NCBI GenBank assembly: GCA_002690325.1
Contig: NZED01000027.1
Location: forward strand, 59,202-99,127
From: Synechococcus sp. ARS1019
GTDB lineage: Bacteria; Cyanobacteriota; Cyanobacteriia; PCC-6307; Cyanobiaceae
Direction: 5' to 3'
Length of the DNA: 39,926 nucleotides
A program made the position numbers and the translations under genes. Of this stretch, positions 1-8,470 are shown in pieces. A model generated the notes under the pieces. The model saw only the letters and a program-made list of their open reading frames with translations, had not been told where the DNA came from and ran no database searches. How positions within the stretch are numbered: the first letter of the stretch is position 1; every line of letters starts with the position of its first letter.

Positions 1-954
1 GTGCGCACGCTGGTTCCCATCGACCCCTGTCAGTCAGTCAACCCCGATGAGGTTGTTGCTGTGGGTGCAGCCGTTCAGGCAGGGATCCTGACCGGTGAAT
101 TGCGAGATCTCCTGCTGAATGATGTGACCCCCCTGTCGCTGGGGCTCGAGACGGTGGGTGGTCTGATGAAGGTGTTGATCCCTCGGAACACGGCGATTCC
201 GGTTCGTCAGTCCGATGTGTTCAGTACATCGGAAGCCAATCAGTCATCCGTTGAAATTCACGTTTGGCAAGGCGAACGTCAGATGGCCTCTGACAACAAG
301 TCGCTCGGTCGCTTTCGCCTTTCGGGTATTCCTCCGGCTCCCCGAGGTGTGCCTCAGGTTCAAGTCGCTTTCGATATCGATGCCAACGGCTTGCTTCAGG
401 TGAGTGCAACTGACCGCACAACCGGGCGGAAACAGTCGGTCTCGATTCAGGGTGGCTCCAATCTCAATGAACAAGAGGTTCAAGCTCTCATCGCTGAGGC
501 GGAAGCACGCTCCGATGAGGATCGCCGCCGTCGAGCGGTCATCGAGCGGCGGAACCGTGCTCAAACGTTGGTGGCCCAGGCCGAACGTCGTTTGCGCGAC
601 GCGGCCCTTGAACTGGGGCCCTATGGCGCTGAGCGTCAGCAGCGTGCTGTTGAGATGGCCCTGCGAGACGTTCAGGACTGTTTGGCCCAGGACGATCTCC
701 AGGAACTTGACCTGATGGTTAGCGGTCTCGAAGAGGCGATGTTTGGCCTGAATCGTCGCTTGGCTGCTGAACGACAGGGTGATGGCAGTCCACTGCAGGG
801 CATTCGATCCACCCTCGGTTCCTTGAAAGATGAACTGTTTGCTGATGATGACTGGGACGATGACCCCTGGGGATCGCCTCCGCGACCCCGCGCCGGTAGT
901 CGAGGCATGAGTCGTCGCGATTCAGATCCCTGGGACGATGACTTCTATCGCTGA
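1..954 (+). CDS. dnaK: DnaK (Hsp70) chaperone, C-terminal part, 5' end cut by window
   Basis: This is the 3' part of an Hsp70 gene; the GTG at base 1 is an internal codon, because the ORF opens inside the end of the ATPase domain (PCQSVNPDEVVAVGAAVQAG, about residues 9-28). The substrate-binding beta domain follows (DVTPLSLGLETVGG and DANGLLQVSATDR), then an Arg/Glu-rich helical lid. The protein ends in an acidic tail with Asp/Trp clusters (DDDWDDDPW and DPWDDDFYR) instead of an EEVD-like end. Hsp70s bind and release unfolded polypeptides in ATP-driven cycles set by a DnaJ partner. The next gene, a DnaJ homologue, starts 17 bases before this stop, so the two are probably co-translated. Cyanobacteria carry several dnaK paralogues, and the tail suggests this is not the main one; that sub-assignment is inference. 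Confidence 0.95.
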   Translation: MRTLVPIDPCQSVNPDEVVAVGAAVQAGILTGELRDLLLNDVTPLSLGLETVGGLMKVLIPRNTAIPVRQSDVFSTSEANQSSVEIHVWQGERQMASDNKSLGRFRLSGIPPAPRGVPQVQVAFDIDANGLLQVSATDRTTGRKQSVSIQGGSNLNEQEVQALIAEAEARSDEDRRRRAVIERRNRAQTLVAQAERRLRDAALELGPYGAERQQRAVEMALRDVQDCLAQDDLQELDLMVSGLEEAMFGLNRRLAAERQGDGSPLQGIRSTLGSLKDELFADDDWDDDPWGSPPRPRAGSRGMSRRDSDPWDDDFYR

Positions 955-1849
955 TCCCGATTACTGGTCGTTGCTTGGCCTCGAGCCAGCGAGTGACCCT
1001 GATCAACTGAAGCGTGCTTTCCGACGAGAGGCTCGCCGCTGGCATCCCGACCTCAACGGGAACGATCCCGTTGCGGAAGAACGCTTCAAGTTGGTGAACG
1101 AGGCCTACGCCGTTCTGAGTGACCCGCGGCGTCGGGCCGATTGGGAAAAGGGCCAAGGCCGCACCGTCAGCGTTGATCCATTTGCAGAGGGGTTCCCCGA
1201 TTTCGAGCACTATCTCGATGTTGTCCTCGGCGTTGTGTCTCCCGCGCCGCGCGACATCGATGAGGCTTCGCTGGAGGAGGAGCTAACCGATGCCCAACCA
1301 GCGGATCGCCCGGTTGCTGCACCGCCACCGCCGCCTCCCGTCCGCGCTGTTGAGGATCTCGAATCAGAAGTGATGCTCACCCCAGAGCAGGCCTTAGACG
1401 GAACCACGGTGGAGGTTGCGTTGCCGGATGGGTTGGTGATCGAGCTTGAGACCCCGCCAATGGCTGGTGATGGATGGCGTCTGCGTTTGGAGGGTGTGGC
1501 TCCTGGTGGGCGTGATCATTTTTTGCATCTGCGTGTCATCACAGATCAAGGCCTGCGCATTGATGGCCTTCGTGTTCATTACCGCCTGGAACTGTTTCCA
1601 CCCGATGCAGCCCTCGGGTGTGCAGTGGACGTGCCGACGTTGGATGGTCCGGTGACCCTTCAAGTGCCGCCTGGATCCTCCACCGGACGGCTGTTGCGAC
1701 TGCGTGAACGAGGGCTTGAGGCCAACGGGCGCGTCGGGGATCAGCTTGTGGAGATCGTCGTCGTGATTCCCGCCGATCTTGGTGATGCGGAACGTGCGTT
1801 GTACCGGCGTCTCCAGGAACTGGCTCTCGATGATGCCGCCGCGATCTGA
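938..1849 (+). CDS. DnaJ/CbpA-type Hsp40 co-chaperone
   Basis: A 303-residue Hsp40 that would stimulate the ATPase of the DnaK encoded just upstream and deliver substrates to it. A J domain occupies about residues 7-70 and has the invariant HPD at 36-38 (RRWHPDLNG). A Pro-rich linker (PVAAPPPPPPV) follows near residues 125-140. The C-terminal part (about 145-295) resembles the substrate-binding beta domains of CbpA/DnaJ, for example LTPEQALDGTTVEVALPDG. There is no Cys-rich zinc finger, so it is a type B rather than a canonical type A DnaJ. The ATG at 938 lies inside the dnaK stop region, giving a 17-base overlap, and the J domain starts a few residues in, which supports this start. Confidence 0.9.
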   Translation: MTSIADPDYWSLLGLEPASDPDQLKRAFRREARRWHPDLNGNDPVAEERFKLVNEAYAVLSDPRRRADWEKGQGRTVSVDPFAEGFPDFEHYLDVVLGVVSPAPRDIDEASLEEELTDAQPADRPVAAPPPPPPVRAVEDLESEVMLTPEQALDGTTVEVALPDGLVIELETPPMAGDGWRLRLEGVAPGGRDHFLHLRVITDQGLRIDGLRVHYRLELFPPDAALGCAVDVPTLDGPVTLQVPPGSSTGRLLRLRERGLEANGRVGDQLVEIVVVIPADLGDAERALYRRLQELALDDAAAI

Positions 1850-1891
1850 AGGGCGAATCAGTGAGAGACTCCATGTCTCCGTTGGTGGTGA

Positions 1892-2308
1892 ATGCTCGTC
1901 CACGTTCTTCTCTTTGATGCCGGTAGTGACGCTGAAGGCATTCACTCTCTGGAGATGTCAGGCAGAACAGTGGTCCTGCTGTTTGAGAACCCCGACGATG
2001 CTCAGCGCTATGCCGGATTGCTGGAAGCTCAGGACTTCCCCGTTCCAACAGTGGAAGCCTTAGATCGCGAGGAGATCGAAGCGTTCTGTGGTCAATCGGG
2101 TTATGAAGCTCGGTTCATCGAGGCGGGTTTCGTTCCGGAAAGTGATGAGGAGCGGCTGTTTATGGCCCCCCCGGAATCGAACCGCGATGTCACCACTTGG
2201 AAGGACGATGAGCAGGTCACACCCTCTCAAGACAGTGAGAAGGAGTCGGCCCCTGGGGAGTCGGCTGAACTGGATGCGTTGCGTCAGCGTCTTGAGGGAT
2301 TGCTCTGA
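1892..2308 (+). CDS. DUF3110-domain protein
   Basis: A 138-residue protein resembling the DUF3110 family of cyanobacteria and plastids. The first 90 residues form a compact domain (LVHVLLFDAGSDAEGIHSLE, then VVLLFENPDDAQRYAGLLEAQDFP), followed by an acidic, probably disordered stretch (about 95-125) and a short C-terminal helix. The core looks like a small alpha/beta fold that follows a value in a ferredoxin-like way; no enzymatic motif is visible and no function is assigned to the family. It sits between the dnaJ-like gene (42 bases upstream) and murQ (5 bases downstream), all on the plus strand, so it may be part of one transcript. Confidence 0.8.
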   Translation: MLVHVLLFDAGSDAEGIHSLEMSGRTVVLLFENPDDAQRYAGLLEAQDFPVPTVEALDREEIEAFCGQSGYEARFIEAGFVPESDEERLFMAPPESNRDVTTWKDDEQVTPSQDSEKESAPGESAELDALRQRLEGLL

Positions 2309-2313
2309 GCGCT

Positions 2314-3264
2314 ATGGCTGGATTTGATCCTGATCTCCAACCATCCGTTGATCGAGGCCACCTCCTAACGGAACAGGCCAATTCCCGCAGCAACGATCTT
2401 GATCAGCTCTCAACAGCTGATCTCGTCGATTTGTTTGTCAGTGAGGATCTGCGTCCACAACAGGCGGTTGCTGGGGCTTCAGAACAACTCACAGAAGCGG
2501 TGACCGCGATCACAGCGCGTCTCCGCCAGGGAGGAAGGCTGTTTTATCTCGGAGCCGGTACCTCAGGGCGTTTGGGTGTTCTCGATGCTGCCGAATGTCC
2601 GCCAACGTTTTGCAGCGATCCCGACATGGTTCAGGGCGTGCTCGCCGGTGGGGCGCCAGCTTTGCTGCGCAGTTCTGAAGGACTGGAAGATTTGGAGGAG
2701 GCTGGCCGGCGTGATCTCGAAGAACGAGGTTTCACAACCGCCGACTGTCTGATCGGGATTGCTGCCGGTGGAACAACGCCTTATGTGAAAGGAGCTCTAC
2801 AGCACGCGCAAGACATCGGTGCTTTGGCGATTGCGATGGCCTGTGTTCCGTCTCACCAGGCCCCATTGCCCTGCGATATCGACATTCGCCTGCTCACGGG
2901 CCCCGAATTGCTCACGGGCTCGACGCGGCTCAAAGCCGGCACTGCGACCAAGATGGCGCTCAACATCATCTCGACCACTGTCATGGTGGGCCTTGGCAAG
3001 GTCTACGGGAATCGGATGGTGGATGTGTCTGCCAGCAACAGCAAGTTGGTCGACCGTTCCTTGCGCATTCTTCGCGATCTCGTAGAACTCGATCGTGAGC
3101 AAGCCCTGTCGTGCCTTGAGCAGAGTGACGGTTCGGTCAAGCTGGCGTTGCTGATGGCGGCAGCCAATTTGGATCGTGACGCAGCGCAGACCTGCTTAGA
3201 GCAGCATTCACAACAGCTGCGCGCCGCTCTAGAGAGCTGCAATTGTCAGTTGGCTGTTTCCTGA
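2314..3264 (+). CDS. murQ: N-acetylmuramic acid 6-phosphate etherase
   Basis: MurQ cleaves the lactyl ether of MurNAc-6-phosphate to GlcNAc-6-phosphate and D-lactate during cytoplasmic recycling of peptidoglycan sugars. The 316-residue length matches the family. A SIS sugar-isomerase domain is clear: GAGTSGRLGVLDAAECPPTF near residues 82-101, with the catalytic Glu in AECPPTF, then IAAGGTTPYVKGAL and the second signature GPELLTGSTRLKAGTATKMA. A C-terminal helical segment follows. It starts 5 bases after the DUF3110 gene and runs 19 bases into the convergent mtnP gene. No MurNAc transporter or kinase lies next to it, so the substrate source must be encoded elsewhere. Confidence 0.96.
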   Translation: MAGFDPDLQPSVDRGHLLTEQANSRSNDLDQLSTADLVDLFVSEDLRPQQAVAGASEQLTEAVTAITARLRQGGRLFYLGAGTSGRLGVLDAAECPPTFCSDPDMVQGVLAGGAPALLRSSEGLEDLEEAGRRDLEERGFTTADCLIGIAAGGTTPYVKGALQHAQDIGALAIAMACVPSHQAPLPCDIDIRLLTGPELLTGSTRLKAGTATKMALNIISTTVMVGLGKVYGNRMVDVSASNSKLVDRSLRILRDLVELDREQALSCLEQSDGSVKLALLMAAANLDRDAAQTCLEQHSQQLRAALESCNCQLAVS

Positions 3265-4154
3265 GACCACGCCCCCCAATAGGGGGAGGTCAGCAGGTCG
3301 AGTCGTTGACGGGTTTCGGCTGGGACAGCGTCCTTCGGTGTGATCAGTGCTGATGCCAAGGCTGTGTGTGCTTCTGATCGAGGTCGTTCAGATCGGAGCC
3401 GCTCCATCAGCTTGCTCAAGATGGGTTCGGTGGCCGCAGCATTGGCTTGAAGATTGCCAATGACCATCTCAACGCTCACCGCGGCATGGTCGCTGTGCCA
3501 GCAGTCGTAGTCGGTGACCATGCTCAGCGAGGCATAGGCCAGTTCTGCTTCACGGGCCAGCCGTGCTTCGGTGTGGTTGGTCATGCCGATCACTGAACAG
3601 TTCCAGCTTCGATACAGCTCGCTTTCCGCCCGCGTCGAAAACGCCGGCCCCTCCATGCAGAGATAGGTGCCACCGCGATGGAGACGATGGCCTTCAGGCA
3701 GTGCGGTTTCCGCGCTGTCCGCCAAGAGTTCGCTTAGCACCGCACAAAAGGGGTCAGCGAGGCTGACATGGGCAACGCAGCCCTGCCCAAAGAAGCTTTG
3801 CGGTCGTTGCTGGGTTCGATCGATGAATTGATCCGGAACCACCATGTCCCGTGGGCGTAGATCCTCACGCAGTGATCCAACGGCGGAGACCGAGATCAAC
3901 CAACGCACTCCGAGCTGACGCATCGCCCAGATGTTTGCTCGATACGGAACTTCCTTTGGCAGTAGGTGGTGATGTTGACCATGGCGAGCGAGAAACACGG
4001 TGTCCATCCCATTCAGCTGTCCCACCCGCAGCACGTCGGATGGGCAGCCGAAAGGAGTGTCGAGTTGGTGTTCGGAAACGTTCTCCAGCCCCTTGATGGC
4101 ATACAAGCCACTGCCTCCGATGACACCGACCCGTGCAGTTTCGAGTTCACCCAT
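3246..4154 (-). CDS. mtnP: S-methyl-5'-thioadenosine phosphorylase
   Basis: MtnP splits methylthioadenosine, a by-product of polyamine synthesis, with phosphate into adenine and methylthioribose-1-phosphate, the first step of methionine salvage. The 302-residue protein has the PNP/MTAP family motifs in order: VIGGSGLY (phosphate loop), [18 protein letters not shown], the substrate-site segment [31 protein letters not shown], and MVTDYDCWH, whose two Asp residues recognise the adenine base in this family. The start at 4154 is the first Met before the N-terminal Rossmann-like strand. It is divergent from the cyclophilin gene (49 bases between starts) and converges on murQ with a 19-base overlap. 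Confidence 0.94.
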   Translation of the reverse strand: MGELETARVGVIGGSGLYAIKGLENVSEHQLDTPFGCPSDVLRVGQLNGMDTVFLARHGQHHHLLPKEVPYRANIWAMRQLGVRWLISVSAVGSLREDLRPRDMVVPDQFIDRTQQRPQSFFGQGCVAHVSLADPFCAVLSELLADSAETALPEGHRLHRGGTYLCMEGPAFSTRAESELYRSWNCSVIGMTNHTEARLAREAELAYASLSMVTDYDCWHSDHAAVSVEMVIGNLQANAAATEPILSKLMERLRSERPRSEAHTALASALITPKDAVPAETRQRLDLLTSPYWGAWSQETAN

Positions 4155-4203
4155 GTCCTCGATTCGGTCTCATGTACTTACACTCCAGTTTTGCTCGCGT
4201 CCC

Positions 4204-4644
4204 ATGACCAAGGCCTTGATGGACACCGAGGCAGGCCTGATTGAGCTCGAGCTGTTCGAGGCCGACGCGCCCAACACCGTGGCCAACTTCGTCAAATTGG
4301 CCAAGGATGGCTTCTATGACGGGCTTGCGTTTCACCGCGTCATCCCCGGCTTCATGGCTCAGGGAGGCTGCCCGAATAGTCGGGAGGGTGCCCGTGGCAT
4401 GGCTGGGACCGGTGGCCCTGGTTATCAGATCGATTGCGAGATCAACCCTCAAAAGCATCAGGCTGGAACCCTGGCGATGGCCCATGCAGGCCGCAATACC
4501 GGTGGCTCACAGTTCTATATCTGCCATGAAGCTCAGCCCCATCTCGATGGTGTTCACACCGTGTTTGGGCTCACCGGCAACATGGATGTGGTCTTGAAAC
4601 TGTCCAACGGATCACGGATCAACAAGGTCACCATCCAGGACTGA
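4204..4644 (+). CDS. Cyclophilin-type peptidyl-prolyl cis-trans isomerase
   Basis: A 146-residue single-domain cyclophilin with no signal peptide, so probably cytoplasmic; the family catalyses cis-trans isomerisation of prolyl bonds. The core motifs are present: [13 protein letters not shown] at residues 43-55, with the catalytic Arg and the hydrophobic and Gln pocket residues, then [17 protein letters not shown] and the final LDGVHTVFG. The position of the cyclosporin-contact Trp is His (PHLDG), as is common in bacterial forms. The frame is open much further upstream, but that part is antisense to mtnP and has no cyclophilin similarity; the ATG at 4204 fits the start of the fold ([14 protein letters not shown]). 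The stop lies 7 bases from the convergent ribBA stop. Confidence 0.93.
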   Translation: MTKALMDTEAGLIELELFEADAPNTVANFVKLAKDGFYDGLAFHRVIPGFMAQGGCPNSREGARGMAGTGGPGYQIDCEINPQKHQAGTLAMAHAGRNTGGSQFYICHEAQPHLDGVHTVFGLTGNMDVVLKLSNGSRINKVTIQD

Positions 4645-4651
4645 TCCTGGT

Positions 4652-6298
4652 TTAGGACCAGTTCACTAGGGAGGGGCTCGTCTGGATGAGCTCCTCCTCG
4701 TGGGCGTCTTGCTGAAGATCTGACAGCACGCGTTCCGTTCTGTCGAGGGTCTGAGTGGGATGAAGAGCCATGGGCTCCGATGGTGTTCGCATCCATCCGA
4801 TTCGACGGACCGTTGTCCAGTTCGCCAATGTCCTGAGAAGCGGCTCGGGATTGGTGTTCGTGGGCGTCAGTTTCCAGACGAACTGCGGGCGCTCCCAGAG
4901 CGCCAGAATTCTCGGGGCGTGCAGCGCTTCCAGATCGAATCCATGCTGCTTGGCTGCCGCTTCCGCTTCAATCCGTAGCTTTGGCAGCTCATCGATGTTG
5001 GCCTCTACGGCGAGAGCAAGGACGCAACACGGTGTGGCATCGCTGAACATGTGCCCGAGTTTGTCTCGCTTGGCCGCCAGATAGTTGGCGTTGTGATCCC
5101 CTGCGTTGATTTCCAGCGGCACACGTTCAACAACTTGAAGGCCATAGCCACCCAATCCAGCGATTTTTCGCGGGTTGTTGGTGAGCAGGCGCAGGCGATG
5201 AATGCCGAGGTCCGTGAGGATCTGTGCACCAACCCCGTAATTGCGGAGATCGGCAGGAAAGCCCAGCTTTTCATTGGCTTCCACGGTGTCGAGCCCGCCG
5301 TCTTGCAGGCTGTAGGCCTTGAGCTTGTTGATCAGGCCGATTCCTCGCCCCTCTTGGCGCAGGTACACCACAACACCTTCACCCTCTTGCTCGATGCGAC
5401 ACAAGGCCGCTTCGAGCTGAGGACGGCAGTCGCAACGCAGGGAGCCGAACGCATCACCGGTGAGGCATTCCGAATGCATGCGCACCAGCACCGGCTCCGT
5501 GAGTGCCGATGGGTCCCCTTTGACCAAGGCGACATGTTCTGAACCATCTAGAGCATTGCGGTAGCCGATGGCTTGAAATCGCCCAAACAGGCTTGGAAGT
5601 TCGGTATGGGCCTGGCGCTCGATGAAGCGCTCGTTGTCGAGCCTGTAGCGGATGAGATCCGCAATGCTGATCAACATCAAGCCCCATTGATCGGCATACC
5701 GACGTAACTCGGGAAGGCGCGCCATGGAGCCATCGGTGTTCTGGATCTCACAGATCACGCCGGCAGGTGTCAGCCCCGCAAGCTGGGAGAGATCAACAGC
5801 TGCCTCGGTGTGTCCTGCCCGTTTCAGGACACCACCCTTTCTCGCTCGCAGAGGAAAGATATGGCCTGGTCGTCGGAGTTCTGCAGGTCGAGTGGCTGGG
5901 TTGAGGGCAACCTGAATGGTTCGGGCTCGATCCTCAGCGGAGATGCCTGTGCTCACGCCATGTTCCAAGCCGGCATCGATGCTGACGGTGAAAGCCGTTT
6001 CGTTGGCATCGGTGTTGCGATCCACCATCAGTGGCAGATCGAGTTCATCCAGGCGCTCTCCCTCCATCGCCAAGCAGATCAGGCCACGGGCCTCGGTCGC
6101 CATGAAGTTGATCGCCTCTGGTGTGGCGAACTGGGCGGCGCAAATCAGATCACCTTCGTTTTCTCGCTGCTCGTCGTCGACCACAACAACGCAGGCACCG
6201 TTACGGATCGCTGCCAGGGCATCGGGGATTGAATCGAAGCGGATGCGCTCTGCGGTGCTGGTGGTCAGGGGTCCAGACGCGAAGGGTTGTCTTGTCAT
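4652..6298 (-). CDS. ribBA: Bifunctional DHBP synthase / GTP cyclohydrolase II
   Basis: RibBA makes both riboflavin precursors: the RibB half converts ribulose-5-phosphate to dihydroxybutanone phosphate and the RibA half opens GTP. The RibB domain spans about residues 18-220 ([20 protein letters not shown], then GRPGHIFPL-type [17 protein letters not shown] and [10 protein letters not shown]). The RibA domain spans about 225-420 and has the zinc site [14 protein letters not shown] plus [10 protein letters not shown]. At 548 residues it is about 130-150 longer than common bacterial RibBA; the extra C-terminal part (from about 420 on) has no motif I recognise. No FMN riboswitch is visible: only 41 bases separate its start from the argC start. 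Confidence 0.96.
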   Translation of the reverse strand: MTRQPFASGPLTTSTAERIRFDSIPDALAAIRNGACVVVVDDEQRENEGDLICAAQFATPEAINFMATEARGLICLAMEGERLDELDLPLMVDRNTDANETAFTVSIDAGLEHGVSTGISAEDRARTIQVALNPATRPAELRRPGHIFPLRARKGGVLKRAGHTEAAVDLSQLAGLTPAGVICEIQNTDGSMARLPELRRYADQWGLMLISIADLIRYRLDNERFIERQAHTELPSLFGRFQAIGYRNALDGSEHVALVKGDPSALTEPVLVRMHSECLTGDAFGSLRCDCRPQLEAALCRIEQEGEGVVVYLRQEGRGIGLINKLKAYSLQDGGLDTVEANEKLGFPADLRNYGVGAQILTDLGIHRLRLLTNNPRKIAGLGGYGLQVVERVPLEINAGDHNANYLAAKRDKLGHMFSDATPCCVLALAVEANIDELPKLRIEAEAAAKQHGFDLEALHAPRILALWERPQFVWKLTPTNTNPEPLLRTLANWTTVRRIGWMRTPSEPMALHPTQTLDRTERVLSDLQQDAHEEELIQTSPSLVNWS

Positions 6299-6339
6299 TA
6301 TCGATACCTAGTACTTTCAGCTGACGCCTGAGCAAGCTC

Positions 6340-7446
6340 ATGCAAAGCAGCTCCTCGCCTTCCATGAGTCAATTGGCATCCCCCACGGCATCACGTGTGG
6401 CCGTGATTGGTGCTTCTGGATACGGCGGGCTTCAGACCCTGCGCCTTCTCCTCGACCATCCGGTCCTATCGGCGACCTTTCTAGGAGGTGAGCGCAGTGC
6501 TGGTCAGCGCTGGAGTTCGATCTGTCCGTTTCTGCCCCTTCCGGATGATCCTCTGGTGCAGTCGGCTGATCCCGATCGCATCGCGGATGCCGCTGATTTT
6601 GCGATTCTCAGCCTCCCCAATGGAGTAGCGGCTCGGCTCGCTACTCAACTCATTGAGCGTGGAGTTCGTGTCGTCGATCTCTCGGCCGATTTCCGTTACC
6701 GCTCCTTAGATCAATGGAGCAAGGTCTATGCGCAGGAAGCTCAAACGCTCAATCGCAGTGATGCAGAGCTCTGCCAGAACGCTGTGTATGGACTTCCTGA
6801 ATGGCAAGGGCCTGCCATTGCCGAGGCGTCGCTCGTTGCAGCGCCAGGTTGTTTCCCCACAGCCAGCTTGTTGCCCCTGCTTCCGTTCCTCAAGCAAGGG
6901 CTGATCGAGATCGACGGAATCATCATCGATGCCAAAACGGGGACGTCTGGAGGAGGAAGGGTGCCGAAGGAGGCCATGTTGCTGGCTGAAGCGTCCGAGT
7001 CCATTGCGCCCTATGGCGTGGTTGGGCATCGCCACACGTCTGAGATTGAGCAGATGGCGACTGAAGTGGCCGGTCAGCCTGTTCAGTTGCAGTTCACCCC
7101 CCATCTGGTGCCAATGGTCCGTGGCTTGTTATCCACGGTTTATGCCCGGTTGCGTGACCCAGGGCTCACGGCCGATGACTGCACCACGGTTCTCAATGCG
7201 GTGTATCGACACCATCCCTGTGTTTCGGTGCTGCCTGTTGGCACGTATCCAGCCACGAAATGGGCTCGACACACCAATAAAGCCCAGCTGTCTGTGCAGG
7301 TGGACAAGCGGACAGGCCAACTGGTGCTGATGAGTGCCATCGACAACTTGATTAAGGGGCAGGCCGGTCAGGGCGTCCAATGCCTCAATTTGATGGCTGG
7401 TTTGAAACCGGAGACCGGTCTTCCATTGCAGTCGTATTACCCCTGA
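6340..7446 (+). CDS. argC: N-acetyl-gamma-glutamyl-phosphate reductase
   Basis: ArgC reduces N-acetylglutamyl-phosphate to the semialdehyde with NADPH, the third step of arginine synthesis. The protein (368 residues from the first ATG) has the N-terminal nucleotide-binding motif VAVIGASGYGGLQTLRLL, the catalytic Cys in VAAPGCFPTASLLPLLPFL, the loop DAKTGTSGGGR, and the C-terminal signature GQAGQGVQCLNLMAG. An alternative ATG at 6364 gives 360 residues and lies closer to the conserved domain, so the first eight residues are doubtful. It is divergent from ribBA and converges on purN with a 10-base overlap of the coding ends. Confidence 0.96.
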   Translation: MQSSSSPSMSQLASPTASRVAVIGASGYGGLQTLRLLLDHPVLSATFLGGERSAGQRWSSICPFLPLPDDPLVQSADPDRIADAADFAILSLPNGVAARLATQLIERGVRVVDLSADFRYRSLDQWSKVYAQEAQTLNRSDAELCQNAVYGLPEWQGPAIAEASLVAAPGCFPTASLLPLLPFLKQGLIEIDGIIIDAKTGTSGGGRVPKEAMLLAEASESIAPYGVVGHRHTSEIEQMATEVAGQPVQLQFTPHLVPMVRGLLSTVYARLRDPGLTADDCTTVLNAVYRHHPCVSVLPVGTYPATKWARHTNKAQLSVQVDKRTGQLVLMSAIDNLIKGQAGQGVQCLNLMAGLKPETGLPLQSYYP

Positions 7447-8111
7447 CTCCACCGTGAAGCGGCCAGTTGAACGGCGTGGGGAAGCAAGCGATGTTCCTGG
7501 CGGTGAATTCGTGCTGCCAGGCTTTCGTGGTTATCACTCTTCAGCACAGGGACGGCCGCCTGAGCAATGATCGGCCCCGCATCGAGCTCTTCGCTCACCA
7601 AGTGAACGGTGCATCCACTGATGCACACTCCAGCCTCTAAGGCCTGCCCGACGGCATCGAGGCCACGAAAGCTCGGCAGCAGGGAGGGATGAATGTTGAG
7701 TAGACGACCAGCAAAGGCACCGATCAGTACGGGGGTCACGATGCGCATCCATCCCGCCATCACCACAGCATCAACTTGGACGGCGTTGAAGCTCCGGACC
7801 AGCTCCTGATCCAAGCGTTCTCGGTTTTTCCAGACCCTGTGGTCAATGACCGTGTGGGGAATTTGAAGTCGCTCCGCTCGTGTGACAGCCCCACATCCGG
7901 GATTATTCACGACCAACAGCACGATCTCAGCGTTGAGTCGTCCGGCCTTGACCGCTGTTGCGAGTGCCTCAAAGTTGCTCCCATTGCCCGAGGCCATCAC
8001 CCCAAGCCGAATGGGTGGCCCCGACAGCGTGGTTGGGGTGTTCTGCATCGGAGGCTGCAGCAAGGCCTGTTCACCAGCTTGATGATCGCTAGGGTCTGAA
8101 AAAGCGGGCAT
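7437..8111 (-). CDS. purN: Phosphoribosylglycinamide formyltransferase
   Basis: PurN transfers a formyl group from 10-formyl-tetrahydrofolate to GAR in purine synthesis. Family motifs are GVMASGNGSNFEALA (phosphate-binding loop), AGWMRIVTPVL, the catalytic NIHPSLLPSFRG with Asn and His, and GCTVHLVSEELDAGPIIAQ with the catalytic Asp. The frame opens at 8159, but that start would overlap the divergent ycf35-like gene at 8119. The Met at 8111 (MPAFSDPSD, 224 residues) avoids the overlap, while a further Met at about 8048 is closest to the conserved core. About 35 residues before the core are not conserved, so the exact start is uncertain. Confidence 0.94.
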   Translation of the reverse strand: MPAFSDPSDHQAGEQALLQPPMQNTPTTLSGPPIRLGVMASGNGSNFEALATAVKAGRLNAEIVLLVVNNPGCGAVTRAERLQIPHTVIDHRVWKNRERLDQELVRSFNAVQVDAVVMAGWMRIVTPVLIGAFAGRLLNIHPSLLPSFRGLDAVGQALEAGVCISGCTVHLVSEELDAGPIIAQAAVPVLKSDNHESLAARIHRQEHRLLPHAVQLAASRWSQG

Positions 8112-8118
8112 CCGATTT

Positions 8119-8469
8119 ATGTCCCATCTCTCCATCCTGCCGACCGTCTTCACCCGCATGGATCTGCTTGAAGCAGCCCTGCTTGAGGAGGGGTTTTTGG
8201 TTAGTCAACAGTCGGATCTTGAGGTGTTCGATGCACAGTCGTGCCGTGTCGATCTCCTGGCCCAACGTCCCGAACACCGTCCCATTGGCTGGAAGCGTTC
8301 CGGATCTGGAGCAATCACCATGATCGGTGACCTGCAGCGGATGAGCCTTCAACCCGGCTTGGGTTCTCGGCTGCAGAACGTGACCCGGCGCTATGCCCTG
8401 CTGGAGGCCATGGATCAGCTCGAATCCAATGGTCTTCAGAGGGCTCAGGTCACCGTTGAACCCATCTGA
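8119..8469 (+). CDS. Ycf35-like DUF1257 protein
   Basis: A 116-residue protein starting MSHLSILPT, the typical opening of the Ycf35/DUF1257 family found in cyanobacteria and some algal plastids. The remainder fits the family: a helix (LLEAALLEEGFLV), a variable middle (VDLLAQRPEHRPIGWKR) and a C-terminal helix (RRYALLEAMDQLESNG). No membrane segment, signal peptide or catalytic motif is seen and the function of the family is not known to me. The divergent purN gene starts 8 bases away, so promoters must overlap. The M61 peptidase gene starts one base after this stop. Confidence 0.85.
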   Translation: MSHLSILPTVFTRMDLLEAALLEEGFLVSQQSDLEVFDAQSCRVDLLAQRPEHRPIGWKRSGSGAITMIGDLQRMSLQPGLGSRLQNVTRRYALLEAMDQLESNGLQRAQVTVEPI

Positions 8470-8470
8470 C

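Noticed and set aside
3571-3600. Unusual His-Thr after the MTN motif in mtnP (GMTNHTEA)
   Set aside because: The catalytic Met-Thr and the Asp pair of TDYDCWH are intact, and the changed residues lie outside the known contacts, so there is no reason to doubt the function.
4000-4203. Upstream extension of the cyclophilin frame
   Set aside because: It is antisense to the mtnP N-terminus and carries no cyclophilin similarity; the ATG at 4204 begins the domain.
4647-4661. Small hairpin between the cyclophilin and ribBA stops
   Set aside because: Only five base pairs and no T-run on either strand, and it extends into the ribBA coding end; too weak to call a terminator.
6299-6339. FMN riboswitch before ribBA
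   Set aside because: Only 41 bases separate ribBA from the divergent argC start, too short for the aptamer, and no conserved segments are seen.
8393-8470. Upstream ATG start for the M61 peptidase
   Set aside because: It would lie wholly inside the ycf35-like gene, and the conserved domain starts just after the TTG at 8471.
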